Numbered from the stretch's first letter, positions 49,900 through 59,242 are shown. The stretch: 64,000 bases of DNA from DATFVJ01 sp963727015 (GCA_963727015.1 CAVSEV010000009.1:310001-374000), one strand, 5' to 3'. A program made the numbers and translations. The notes: generated from the letters alone by a model not told the origin.

Positions 49900-52800
49900 G
49901 TGACGACAATTCAACGGTTGGCAGTCGTCAACCGTGGCGAAGCCGCCATGCGGTGCTTGTCGGCGGTCGCCGAGCTCAACCGCGAGTCCGACGAGCAGAT
50001 CACGACGATAGCGGTGTACACCGAGCCCGACGCGACGTCATGGTTCGTCAGAGAGGCAAGCGAGGCGGTATCGCTCGGCGCGGCCACGTTCACCGACGAT
50101 GACGGCAACCGGCAGAGCAGCTACCTGCACCTGGACCGGCTGATGGCGGCGCTTGAAGAAGCGCGCGCCGACGCGGTGTGGGTCGGCTGGGGCTTCGTCG
50201 CCGAGTCGGCCGACTTCGCCGAGCGCTGCGAGCAGGCAGGGATCACCTTCATCGGGCCGGCCAGCGACGTTATCAGGTTGCTCGGTGACAAGGTCAGGGC
50301 CAAGCAACTAGCCGAGCATGTCGGCGTCCCCGTGGTGCCGTGGAGCGGCGGCCCCGTGCACGATGCGGGGAGCGCTGCGATCGCCGCCGACCTGCTCGGC
50401 TACCCGGTGATGGTCAAGGCGTCAGCGGGCGGCGGTGGCCGTGGCATCAGGCCGGTCGCATCCGCCGAAGACATGGCCGCCGCCTTCACGTCCGCCCAGG
50501 CGGAGGCGCGGCACAGCTTCGCCGACCCGACCGTCTTCATCGAGCGCAGGCTCGCGGCCGCACGCCACGTGGAAGTCCAGGTGATCGCCGACGCGTTCGG
50601 CAACGCCTGGGCCGTCGGGGTACGTGATTGCAGCATCCAGCGGCGCAACCAGAAGGTCATCGAGGAGTCCGGCTGCACGCTGTTCGACGCGGCAGCCGAC
50701 CAGGAACTGCGCGACGCTGCGGTACGGCTGTGCACCGCCGCGGGTTATCGTGGCGCCGGCACGGTCGAGTTCCTGCTCGACCCGGTGACCATGCAGTTCA
50801 TGTTCATCGAGGTCAACACCCGGCTACAGGTCGAACACCCGGTCACGGAGTTGACCACCGGGCTCGACCTGGTCAAGATGCAGTTGCATGTCGCGCGCGG
50901 CAAGCCGCTCACCGGCGAGCCGCCGGCCACTAACGGGTACGCGATCGAGGCACGGCTCAACGCCGAGGATCCTGAGCACGGCTTCGCTCCAGCACCGGGC
51001 CGGGTATCCGCGCTTCGGCTGCCGACGGGCACTGGAATCCGGGTCGACACCGGTGTGACAGAAGGCGACAAGATCGCCCCCGAGTTCGACTCGATGATCG
51101 CCAAAATCATTGCCTGGGGCCGCAATAGGCGCGAAGCGCTCGGCCGCCTGCACCGCGGGCTCGCCCAGTCGATCGTGGTCGTCGACGGCGGGACGACCAA
51201 CAAGGCGTTCCTGCTCGCCCTGACCGGACGGCCCGAGGTGGCCGATGGGAGTTATGACAACCAGTGGCTCGACCGGCTGACGGCTGCAGGGGACCTGCTC
51301 CCGCCGCAGCACCCCGTCGCCCTGCTGCAGGCCGCCATCGAAGCCGCAGACGCTGACGAGGCTGCCGTCCAGGCGAACTTCTACGCGGTGGCAGCCCGCG
51401 GCCGCCCGGAACTGCCTGACACCGTTGGTCACCAGCTGGAGTTGCGCCTCGGCGGCAACTCCTACCGGCTGCATGTCTACCGGCTCAGCGCGGAAGACTA
51501 TCGCGTCGCCACCGATCACGGTCTCATCGACATGAATGTGCGGCATCTCGGGCGCTACGAGCGGGCTGTCACCTGCGGCGGACGGCGTTACCGTATAGTC
51601 GCGGACTCGCAGGGTCCCCGGCTCATGGTTGAGGTGGACGGCGTTCCGCACACCATTTCCCGCGACGATGGCGGACAGGTCCGCACGACCGCGCCAGCGT
51701 TTGTCGTCGCCGTGAAGGTCGCGCCTGGCGACACTGTGCAGGCAGGCGATCCGCTGATCGTGGTGGAGAGCATGAAGATGGAGACGACCATCGCGGCGCC
51801 GTACGCGGGGACGGTCCGTTCGGTGAGCGCGGGCCTCAACACCCAAATCGAAGCCGGCGCGCCGGTGGTACAGCTGCAGCCGGCCGATGAGATGGAGAGT
51901 GCCTCAAGCAGCCCCCGCGTTGACCTCGCCAGCCTGGCGGGAACCAGCGCGGATGGTCAGAGCGCGCATGGTGTCAGCGGGCAGGGTGCCAGCGCGGATC
52001 GTATGTCGCGGGCCACCCTGCGTGCCTACCTGCTGGGTTACGACCTCGACGAGGCCACCGCCCGCGCGCTGAGCAGGCGCCAGCAATCCATGCTGGACAC
52101 GGCGGCGCCTGGCGACGCTGACCTGCTGCGGGACGAGCAGGAACTGCTGGAGATCTTCGCAGACATCACCGAGCTTTCGCGGCGCGTTCCTGACGACCCC
52201 GAGGATGAGCACTCCCGCAGCGACCAGGAGTACTTCTTCACGTACCTGGCCTTCCTTGATCGCGAGCGCAGCGGAGTGCCCGACCAGTTCGTCGCCGAGC
52301 TGCGCAGAGCGCTCGCGCGCTACGGCGTCACATCGCTGGACCGGACGCCCGAGCTCGAGCAGGCGATGCTGCACATGTACAGGTCGCTCGGACGGCTGCA
52401 GACCGTCGCCCCCGCGGTCATGGGGATCCTTGACCGGTGGCGGCGGCAGCGTGAGCAGCTGGCCGCCGCGATGACCGACGACCGGGTTGACGTCCTGGAC
52501 CGGCTCATCGCATCGGCCCGTGGCCGCCAGCAGGAGGTCTGCGACCTGGCCACCGAGGTTCGCTTCGGCTATGTCGACGCGCCGTTGATCAAGCAGGCCC
52601 GCGATCAGTTGTACGCGGAGATGGACCGCTACCTCGACGAGCTTGCCGAACAGCCGTCCGACGAGAGGCACAAGGACCTGATCGCCCGCCTGGTCGCGTG
52701 CCCGCAGCCGATGCGCGCGGTGCTGCGGGACCGTTACCGCACCGCGGACGTGGCAACCCGGGCGCGGCTCCTCGAGGTCAGGGCGCGCCGGTTCTACCGG

Positions 52801-55524
52801 ATCCGTGACCTGACCCGCCTTCAGTCGGAAACCTTCGGCCCGTACCTGACCTGCCTGGCCTATTACCGTGAGGGCACCGACGGCAACGGGAGCGCCGACG
52901 TCCAACTGGTCAGCGCGTACGTCCCGCTCGGGGACCTGCCCGCGTTCGCCGACCAGCTGCGGGACCATCTCCGCGCGATCCCCGCGGGCCAAAGGGTCGT
53001 CGTGGACGTCGAATCCTGGCGGACCAGCCCGCGGATCGACGGCGACGCGATGTCTGCCGAGATCGCGGGGCTGCTGGCGCAGGCCGACTTCGGCCGCCCG
53101 CTGCACCGCCTCGACATCACCGTCACGAGCGCGAGCGCCGACGCGGAGCACGCCGCAGAGCATCTGCGCACACAGCACTTCAGCTACACCAGGTCAGAAG
53201 CCGGATTTACGGAGGACCCGCTCTACCGCAACCTGCACCCGATGCTCGCCGAGCGCCTCAACCTGTGGCGGCTGTCCAACTTCAAGTTGCAGCGGCTGCC
53301 CAGCGCCGAGGACATCTACCTGTACCACGCGGTCGCCCACGAGAACCCGAAAGACGAACGGCTGGTAGCGCTCGCCGAGGTCCGCGACCTCACGCCTGCC
53401 CGCGGCGTGGGCGGCAAGATCATCGGCTTCCCTCACCTCGAAGGACAGCTGGCCCAGTCGCTCGCCGACATCAGGCACGCACTCGCCATGCGACCGCCGA
53501 AGCAGCGGCCAGTGAACAACCGGGTGGTGCTCTACGTCCGCCCGACCTGGGACATCCCGACAGGGACCTGGCGCAGGCTCGCCCACAAACTGGCGCCGAT
53601 GGCCGCCGGCCTCAGCCTGGAGAAGGTGTCGGTGCGGATCCGGACGGAGGACGCAGCGACCGGCGAAACCCGCGGCGTGGTGCTCGATATAGAAAACGTG
53701 GCGGACCGGGCGGTCACGGTGCGGGTACGGCCGCCGGCTGACCAGCCCATCCGGCCGCTGACCGAGTACAAGCAGAAGCAGCTGAGGGCGCAGCGGATCG
53801 GCGCGCCGTATCCGTACGAGCTCATCCGCATGCTGACACCGCCGGTGGGCGCCGAGGCGGACTTCCCATCCGGTGAGTTCATCGAGCATGATCTCGACGA
53901 CGCCGGCGAGCGGCTCGTGCCTGTCGACCGGGCCTATGGCCGCAACAAGGCCGGGATCGTCGTCGGAGTGATCACCAATTACACCAAGCTGGTGCCCGAG
54001 GGCATGCGCCGGGTGGCCATCGTCGGGGACCCGACGCAGGGCCTCGGCAACCTCACCGAGAAGGAATGCCGGCGCATCATGGCCGCGATCGATCTCGCGG
54101 ACACGATGCGGGTCCCCGTCGAATGGTTCGCCCTATCATCCGGTGCCCGCATCGCCTGGGACAGCGGCACAGAGAACATGGACTGGATCGCCGCCGTGCT
54201 GCGCGGCCTGGTCAACTTCACCCAGTCGGGCGGCGAGGTCAACATAATCGTCACCGGAATCAACGTCGGCGCACAGCCCTACTGGGACGCCGAGGCCACC
54301 ATGCTCATGCACACCCGGGGAGTCCTGATCATGACGCCCGCGAGCGCCATGGTACTGACCGGCAAGGGCGCGCTTGACTTCTCCGGTGGGGTATCCGCTG
54401 AGGACAACCTGGGCATCGGCGGCTTCGAGCGGATCATGGGCCCAAACGGCCAGGGTCAGTACTGGGCACCCACCCTGGCCGACGCGTGCGCGCTGCTGCT
54501 GCGCCACTACGACCACACCTACATCGTCCCCGGTGAGGAGCATCCACGCCGGGCGGCCACCACCGATCCGTTCGACCGTGACGTGTGCACCTCGCCGCAC
54601 CATAAGGTCGAAGGCTCCGATTTCGAGCTGGTGGGGGACGTCTTCTCCGCCGAGCTGAACGGTGAGCGCAAGAAGCCGTTCGACATGCGGTCGGTGATGC
54701 GGGCGGTCTCGGACAGCGACCACGAGCCGTTCGAGCGCTGGGCGCGGTGGCGCGACGCCGAGATCTCCATCGTCTGGGAGTCGCGCATCGGCGGGATACC
54801 GGTATGCCTTATCGGGCTTGAGTCGCAGGGGCTTGCCCGTGCGGGCATCTTGCCGGCGGACGGGCCGCCATCATGGACGTCGGGCACGCTTTTCCCGCAG
54901 TCCTCGCGCAAGACGGCAAGGGCGATCAACGCCGCCAGCGGCAACCGCCCCCTCGTCGTGCTCGCCAACCTCACCGGGTTTGATGGCTCGCCCGAGAGCA
55001 TGCGCAATTGGCAGCTCGAGTATGGAGCGGAGATCGGCCGGGCGATCACCAACTTCCGCGGCCCGATCATCTTCGTCGTGGTGTCCCGCTACCATGGCGG
55101 CGCGTTCGTGGTGTTCTCCAAGCGGCTGAACGACAACATGGGGATCGCCGCCGTCGCCGGCTCCTACGCGTCGGTGATCGGTGGCGCGCCCGCCGCCGGG
55201 GTCGTGCTGGTCCGTGAGGTCGGCACGAGGACCGAGAAGGATCCTCGGGTGGCGAAGCTCCGCGAGCAACTGGCGGCAGCATCGGGCGAGGACGTGGCAA
55301 AGGTCACCCAGGAACTCGCCGATACGACGAAGACGGTCCGTGCCGAGAAGCTCAAGGAGATGGCCGACGAGTTCGACGCCATCCACGACATCAAGCGCGC
55401 GATGCGGGTCGGATCGGTCGACGAGATTATCCCGGCCGCGGACCTCAGGCCGTTTATCATCGGCGAGTTGGAGCGGCGGCTGGTGTCAACGGTGCCACCC
55501 GTCGTCATGGCGAAGGCGCCTTAG
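49900..55524 (+). CDS. Single-chain acyl-CoA carboxylase, eukaryotic-type (BC-BCCP-central-CT)
   Basis: 1874 residues from the GTG at 49900, which has GAGGAG six bases upstream; an ATG at 49858 overlapping the megasynthase stop would add 14. Biotin carboxylase (about 1-460): VVNRGEAAMRCL, ATP-grasp loop KASAGGGGRGIR, FIEVNTRLQVEHPVTE. Biotin carrier: VVESMKMETTIAAPYAGTV, with biotin Lys626. A central region of about 650 residues without catalytic motifs (for example ETFGPYLTCLAYY) resembles the ACC central domain of eukaryotes. Carboxyltransferase (about 1340-1870): GLGNLTEKECRRIMAAIDLA, VNIIVTGINVGAQPYW, IGGFERIMGPNGQGQYW, and the beta-half VLANLTGFDGSPESM, FVVVSRYHGGAFVVFSK. Makes malonyl-CoA from acetyl-CoA and bicarbonate (other acyl-CoAs possible). 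Directly feeds the adjacent malonyl-using megasynthase. Most actinobacteria use split AccA/AccD subunits instead. Confidence 0.93.
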   Translation: MTTIQRLAVVNRGEAAMRCLSAVAELNRESDEQITTIAVYTEPDATSWFVREASEAVSLGAATFTDDDGNRQSSYLHLDRLMAALEEARADAVWVGWGFVAESADFAERCEQAGITFIGPASDVIRLLGDKVRAKQLAEHVGVPVVPWSGGPVHDAGSAAIAADLLGYPVMVKASAGGGGRGIRPVASAEDMAAAFTSAQAEARHSFADPTVFIERRLAAARHVEVQVIADAFGNAWAVGVRDCSIQRRNQKVIEESGCTLFDAAADQELRDAAVRLCTAAGYRGAGTVEFLLDPVTMQFMFIEVNTRLQVEHPVTELTTGLDLVKMQLHVARGKPLTGEPPATNGYAIEARLNAEDPEHGFAPAPGRVSALRLPTGTGIRVDTGVTEGDKIAPEFDSMIAKIIAWGRNRREALGRLHRGLAQSIVVVDGGTTNKAFLLALTGRPEVADGSYDNQWLDRLTAAGDLLPPQHPVALLQAAIEAADADEAAVQANFYAVAARGRPELPDTVGHQLELRLGGNSYRLHVYRLSAEDYRVATDHGLIDMNVRHLGRYERAVTCGGRRYRIVADSQGPRLMVEVDGVPHTISRDDGGQVRTTAPAFVVAVKVAPGDTVQAGDPLIVVESMKMETTIAAPYAGTVRSVSAGLNTQIEAGAPVVQLQPADEMESASSSPRVDLASLAGTSADGQSAHGVSGQGASADRMSRATLRAYLLGYDLDEATARALSRRQQSMLDTAAPGDADLLRDEQELLEIFADITELSRRVPDDPEDEHSRSDQEYFFTYLAFLDRERSGVPDQFVAELRRALARYGVTSLDRTPELEQAMLHMYRSLGRLQTVAPAVMGILDRWRRQREQLAAAMTDDRVDVLDRLIASARGRQQEVCDLATEVRFGYVDAPLIKQARDQLYAEMDRYLDELAEQPSDERHKDLIARLVACPQPMRAVLRDRYRTADVATRARLLEVRARRFYRIRDLTRLQSETFGPYLTCLAYYREGTDGNGSADVQLVSAYVPLGDLPAFADQLRDHLRAIPAGQRVVVDVESWRTSPRIDGDAMSAEIAGLLAQADFGRPLHRLDITVTSASADAEHAAEHLRTQHFSYTRSEAGFTEDPLYRNLHPMLAERLNLWRLSNFKLQRLPSAEDIYLYHAVAHENPKDERLVALAEVRDLTPARGVGGKIIGFPHLEGQLAQSLADIRHALAMRPPKQRPVNNRVVLYVRPTWDIPTGTWRRLAHKLAPMAAGLSLEKVSVRIRTEDAATGETRGVVLDIENVADRAVTVRVRPPADQPIRPLTEYKQKQLRAQRIGAPYPYELIRMLTPPVGAEADFPSGEFIEHDLDDAGERLVPVDRAYGRNKAGIVVGVITNYTKLVPEGMRRVAIVGDPTQGLGNLTEKECRRIMAAIDLADTMRVPVEWFALSSGARIAWDSGTENMDWIAAVLRGLVNFTQSGGEVNIIVTGINVGAQPYWDAEATMLMHTRGVLIMTPASAMVLTGKGALDFSGGVSAEDNLGIGGFERIMGPNGQGQYWAPTLADACALLLRHYDHTYIVPGEEHPRRAATTDPFDRDVCTSPHHKVEGSDFELVGDVFSAELNGERKKPFDMRSVMRAVSDSDHEPFERWARWRDAEISIVWESRIGGIPVCLIGLESQGLARAGILPADGPPSWTSGTLFPQSSRKTARAINAASGNRPLVVLANLTGFDGSPESMRNWQLEYGAEIGRAITNFRGPIIFVVVSRYHGGAFVVFSKRLNDNMGIAAVAGSYASVIGGAPAAGVVLVREVGTRTEKDPRVAKLREQLAAASGEDVAKVTQELADTTKTVRAEKLKEMADEFDAIHDIKRAMRVGSVDEIIPAADLRPFIIGELERRLVSTVPPVVMAKAP

Positions 55525-55609
55525 GGCGTCCCAAGGCGTGTCTCGCAGATCTTTGGCGGCGCGGATCGGCGGCGCCCGCATCCACCGAGATCTGCGAGAC
55601 GCGCCCTAA
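55521..55609. repeat. 89-bp palindromic (MITE-like) element, copy B
   Basis: Ends TTAGGGCG ... GTCTCGCAGATC and GATCTGCGAGACGCGCCCTAA are inverted repeats, apart from a short insertion in the left arm. The core TTGGCGGCGCGGATCGGC, then GCGCCCGCATCCACCGAG, is shared with copy A (13371-13454) in the same orientation. The TAG in the left end is the stop codon of the carboxylase gene. Confidence 0.87.
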
Positions 55610-55637
55610 CCAAGACGACCTCCGGCAGGAGCAGCGC

Positions 55638-56399
55638 ATGCCTATCTCGTGGCTCGCGCGAACAGAGCGGCAGCTATTGACGCTGCCCACTGCGCCCCCC
55701 ACGATCAGCTGGCTGACCGAAGCCGAGCACCGCCGCGCCGGCCAGCTCCCCTACACCAAGCGGCGGACGGATTACCTGCTCGGCCGGTGGACGCTCAAGG
55801 TCGCCGTAGCCAGCGTCCTCGGCTGGCCCGACGACCCGGCCGCGCTCGCGCGGATCGAGGGGCGCACGGCGCCCGACGGCGCACCGGAACTCTATGTCGA
55901 CGGGCAGCGCGCCGCCAGGGGGGTCTCGCTGAGCGACCGGGCGGGCTGCGCCGTGTGCCTGGTAACTGCCGAGCCCGCGGATGTCGGCTGCGACATCGAG
56001 GTGGTGGAACAGCGAAGCCCCGCGTTCGTGCGGGACTACCTGACCGAGCCCGAGGCACGCTTCGTCGAGGCTGCCGGTGATGCGCGCGATCTTGCCGCCA
56101 ACCTCTTCTGGTCGGCAAAGGAGAGCGCGCTCAAAGTATTGCGGACCGGCTTGCGCAGGGACACCCGGTCGGTCGAGGTGAGCGTCGCGGACCTGCAGCC
56201 TCCCGAACAGACCTGGTCGCCGCTTGAGGTGCGCACCGTCGAGGGTCCCGTTTTCCCCGGCTGGTGGCGGCGAAGCGGGCCGTTCATCTTCACGGCCTGC
56301 GCACGCGGCACGGAGCCGGCCCCGGCCGCGCTCGAGGTCCCCTCACCATTGGACGAGGCCCTGCCGTCGCACCTGTGGATGGACAGCCCCCACGCATAG
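55638..56399 (+). CDS. 4'-phosphopantetheinyl transferase
   Basis: 253 residues from an ATG preceded by GGAGCAGC. Sfp/AcpT-type enzyme that moves phosphopantetheine from CoA to carrier domains. Motifs: TKRRTDYLLGRWTLKVAVA near the N-terminus, the Mg-binding VGCDIEVVEQRSP (about residue 117), and FWSAKESALKVLRTGL. Length fits the family. It lies just downstream of the megasynthase and carboxylase on the same strand, so it is the natural partner of the four carrier domains, and its acceptor preference (Ser or Thr) is of special interest here. A 28-base gap and the palindromic element separate it from the carboxylase. Confidence 0.93.
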   Translation: MPISWLARTERQLLTLPTAPPTISWLTEAEHRRAGQLPYTKRRTDYLLGRWTLKVAVASVLGWPDDPAALARIEGRTAPDGAPELYVDGQRAARGVSLSDRAGCAVCLVTAEPADVGCDIEVVEQRSPAFVRDYLTEPEARFVEAAGDARDLAANLFWSAKESALKVLRTGLRRDTRSVEVSVADLQPPEQTWSPLEVRTVEGPVFPGWWRRSGPFIFTACARGTEPAPAALEVPSPLDEALPSHLWMDSPHA

Positions 56400-56417
56400 G
56401 CCGCCCCGGCCGGCGCG

Positions 56418-56772
56418 CTACCCGGCGCCAGGAGGCGGGCAGCGGCTGATGACGTCGCTGCCGAAGCGCGCCATCTCCTCGCGCTGGGCGAGAATTGCAG
56501 CAGCATCAGGCCTGCAGGCCTTGTCGGTGTCTGCGGGGGCGGCGCCGCCAGCCCCGTCGCCGCCAGCCCCGTCGCCGCCAGCCCCGTCGCCGCCAGCCCC
56601 GTCGCCGCCAGCCCCGTCGCCGCCAGCCCCGTCGCCGGCTGCCACGCCCCCACGCCTGCCCGCTCGCAGGCGCGGCGGAGGTCGATGATCTGCGCTGGCG
56701 TGCCGATCGGGCCGGTTACGCAGTCCCCGGTTGGAGACGCTGTACGGGCATCCAGTAGCCGAGACGCTTCAC
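56418..56772 (-). pseudogene. LLM-class oxidoreductase remnant with internal deletion and repeats
   Basis: A GTG at 56772 overlaps the stop of the ATP-grasp gene and starts VKRLGYWMPV, the typical beginning of flavin-dependent LLM monooxygenases. Only fragments follow: TGPIGTPAQIIDLRRACERA, then a 15-bp repeat array, then in another frame DAAAILAQREEMARFGSDVI and a stop at 56418. Most of the roughly 370-residue barrel is missing. LLM and ATP-grasp genes are known neighbours in actinobacteria, which supports the reading. Confidence 0.65.
56543..56640. repeat. 15-bp tandem repeat (CGCCAGCCCCGTCGC)
   Basis: Six to seven perfect 15-bp units lie inside the LLM remnant. Confidence 0.95.
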
Positions 56773-57839
56773 CGCCGCCCCCTTTCTGCCCGCTCGGCCA
56801 GCAGGCGGCCGAGATACCTCGCGACCTGCCGCAACGCTGGCCGTGGGGCGGCGGCCTCGATGCCGGGGTTGTAGTTCGTGGTGGCGTTCACGTCACAGGT
56901 GACAAGCCGGCCGTCCTCGGACTCGATGAACTCAAACCCCGCGATCTCGATGCCGTGCGCGCGGGCGAACTCCAGGTAGCGCGCGACGATTGGATGATCG
57001 AATCCCTCGCGGAGCGCGAACAAGCCAGGCTCCCGCAGCGTGTCCGAGACCCTGGCCGGGGACCCGGTGAGGGCTCCCTCCAGGTCCCCGGCGAGGGCTC
57101 CCCACAGGTCCCCGGCCAGGGCTCCCGCCGGGTCGCCGGCCAGGGGCGCCCACGCCGGGTCCACGGCCAGGGGCGGCCACGCCCGGTCCACGGCACAGGC
57201 ATCTGCGGGGCACAGCTCGAACCCGCCGCGCGCGGTGTCGGCCGTGATCGCGTACACGAACTCGCCGCCCACGACCTCCACGCGGGTGATGAACGGCTGC
57301 GCGGCACGCACGTACTCCTGAAGCAGGGTGATCCCGTCCACAGGGGCCGCGTATCTCGGTGACACGACGTGCGCCGCGAACTCGCCATGGCTGTCGAAGC
57401 GCCGCACGCCCAGGCCCTTACCGCCCTGGTTGTGCTTGCTTATGAAAGGCGCGCGCAGCTTGCAGGCGGCGGCGACCAGGTCGCCGCGGCCGGCCACGGC
57501 GATTGTGCGCGGCACGTCGAAACCCGCCGCCCGCAACGCGGTCAGCTGGTCCACCTTGCTCATCTCGAGTTCGAGGACTCCGCGCCCGTTAACGACGCGG
57601 CGGCCGTGTGACTCCAGCCAGCAAAGCACGCTTCTGCTGAATTCCTTGGCCAGCAGGTGTCCCCGGGTGTGCGACGAGGCGCTCATCCTGGACCAGAACA
57701 CCCCGTGCGGCGGCGGGGCATCGAGGTCGAGCAGCCCGCCGTCAAGCAGCCACTCCTCGTGCGGGACGCCTTCTGCGTCGAACGCGGCGGCGAACGGGCC
57801 GTACCAGTCAGGGTTCTCGTGGATCACATGGACCTTCAC
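56769..57839 (-). CDS. ATP-grasp ligase (RimK-like)
   Basis: 356 residues from the GTG at 57839 (VKVHVIHENPDWYGPF); the ATG at 57890 gives an N-terminus of lower quality. ATP-grasp features: the SKVDQLTALRAAGFDVPRTI region, phosphate-binding FISKHNQGGKGLGVRRFDS, ITLLQEYVRAAQPFITRVEV, and metal-binding LVTCDVNATTNYNPG. Such enzymes join a carboxylate to an amine or thiol with ATP; the substrate is unknown. Between residues 230 and 275 is a repeat insert (DPAWAPLAGDPAGALAGDLW) not expected in the family. It stood in an operon between a methyltransferase and an LLM oxidoreductase, both now decayed, so its product may no longer be processed. Confidence 0.82.
   Translation of the reverse strand: MKVHVIHENPDWYGPFAAAFDAEGVPHEEWLLDGGLLDLDAPPPHGVFWSRMSASSHTRGHLLAKEFSRSVLCWLESHGRRVVNGRGVLELEMSKVDQLTALRAAGFDVPRTIAVAGRGDLVAAACKLRAPFISKHNQGGKGLGVRRFDSHGEFAAHVVSPRYAAPVDGITLLQEYVRAAQPFITRVEVVGGEFVYAITADTARGGFELCPADACAVDRAWPPLAVDPAWAPLAGDPAGALAGDLWGALAGDLEGALTGSPARVSDTLREPGLFALREGFDHPIVARYLEFARAHGIEIAGFEFIESEDGRLVTCDVNATTNYNPGIEAAAPRPALRQVARYLGRLLAERAERGRR
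57055..57195 (-). repeat. Degenerate in-frame repeat in the ATP-grasp gene
   Basis: Units related to GGTCCCCGGCGAGGGCTCCC recur about seven times and encode (AGDxxGAL)n. They enlarge a loop of the ATP-grasp protein. Confidence 0.85.
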
Positions 57840-57905
57840 CGCGCACCCGCCATCGCGTGCCTGGCGGCCGCCGCAAGCCAAAGTCCCCACGATCCCATGG
57901 GCAAA

Positions 57906-58330
57906 TTATGACGGCGGGTGCCAAATCGACAAGGCAACTTCCCCGGATCGCTCCCAGAACTGGCCGCTCGGCGATACTTGGCGGAGCGCCTCACGAAGAT
58001 CGCGGTCGAATGCGTCAAGCCGGTCGCCGAACAGGTGCGGCGCCGCGCTGGACAGCGAGTAGACGGAGCACAAAACCTCGTCGCCGCCCGAGCCGATGGG
58101 GCGCCGTCGGCCGCACGCCGCGCCCGGCGCGGCGGACAGCACCGAGATAGGCGGCGATCAGTTCGTCAATCGGTCCCACGGCGGGCTTGCCTTGCGCGGA
58201 ACGCCGCGACGGTGGTCGCTGCGACGTGGCGGCGCACCGTCGCGATCGAGCGCCGGCCGCGGTGGCGACACGCGGGCATCCATCCAGTGGAACGACTGGG
58301 CCAGGGTGACGCCCGGAACCTGCCGAGACC
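57906..58330 (-). pseudogene. SAM-dependent methyltransferase remnant
   Basis: On the minus strand three frames hold consecutive pieces of one class I methyltransferase: VTLAQSFHWMDARV (near 58303-58260), PIDELIAAYLGAVRRAGRGV (near 58170-58110) and CSVYSLSSAAPHLFGDRLDA followed by FDRDLREALRQVSP, ending IWHPPS at 57906. The SAM-binding N-terminal half is not found, and part of the middle is deleted. At least two frameshifts are needed. It precedes the ATP-grasp gene by 66 bases on the same strand. Confidence 0.65.
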
Positions 58331-59242
58331 GGCGGGCGGCTCGCCGCTGTGCTCCATTGCGCGGCGCCAGACCAAGCGCGCCGCCGGGCCTGTTCTATCG
58401 TCGCGGCTCGCTCCAGGCCGCAGTGCGTTGACGGCGCGCAGTCAGCATCCAGGCCGCGCCGTCGAGCCTCCCACCGCCGTCAGACCTTCTTGTCGCAATG
58501 CGGCCGTTGGCGCGGTGCTGTCTTGCGCGGTGCTACTTCGCTGGTGCTACTCGCGGCTGGTGCTACTCCGGCTGGTGCTATCTTCCGGCTGGTGCTACTC
58601 CGGCTGGTGCTACTCCGGCTGGTGCTACTCCGGCTGGTGCTACTCCGGCTGGTGCTACTCCGGCTGGTGCTACTCCGGCGGTGCTACTCCGGCTGGTGCT
58701 ACTTCCGGCTGGTGCTACTCCGGCTGGTGCTACTTCCGCCGGTGCTACTCCGCGGTGCTACTTCCGATCGCTGCCTCCACGGAAAAGGCGCACGCCGAGG
58801 CGCAACTGCCTGCCGTTGCCACTGCAGTGCCCGCACGCACGGTTCGCGTAGCCATAAACAACGCCCCGATGCCGGCCACCGCCACGGCACCAATGGCACC
58901 GGGTGTACGGATGCACGTGCAACGAAAACAAGTAACCTATCCCACCCAATACGGCGATGATCAAAAAGATGGACATCCGCCGATCCCCCCATCCGGACGT
59001 TCCTGCTATCCGGGCTCCCCGCAAGCCTTAGATCAGCGAAGACCCGTGGCACCCGGGCCTTCGCTGATTTGGTCAGTGTCTCGTCCGGGCGGATTGGCCG
59101 GAATAGCCAGGTCACTGCCCGGACAACCTCGGACAGGCCAGCGATGCGCGAGCGCATCCGACACTAACTCATCGCATTTTACTGGACACCGGGCGTACAG
59201 TCCTGATTGACGAACCGTCTTAGGGGGTTTGTGGGGGGAACT
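58331..59242. other. 912-base gap with a large repeat array
   Basis: No supported gene. A plus-strand frame of 430 codons spans it, but its sequence is only translated repeat and low-complexity DNA. The array at 58527-58765 fills the middle. 58960-59170 may contain the promoter for the STAND regulator. Confidence 0.5.
58527..58765. repeat. 15-bp tandem array, about 16 units
   Basis: GCTGGTGCTACTCCG is repeated about 16 times over 240 bp, with a few units of 12-18 bp. One of the two longest arrays in the window. It is not within a recognisable gene. Confidence 0.95.

Noticed and set aside
58527..58765. Possible CRISPR array
   Set aside because: Units are contiguous 15-bp repeats without spacers and there are no cas genes in the window. 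The same holds for the other arrays.
57918..59210. 430-codon plus-strand frame containing GWCYS repeats
   Set aside because: It is translated repeat DNA plus the antisense of the methyltransferase remnant; other frames of the array are equally open.
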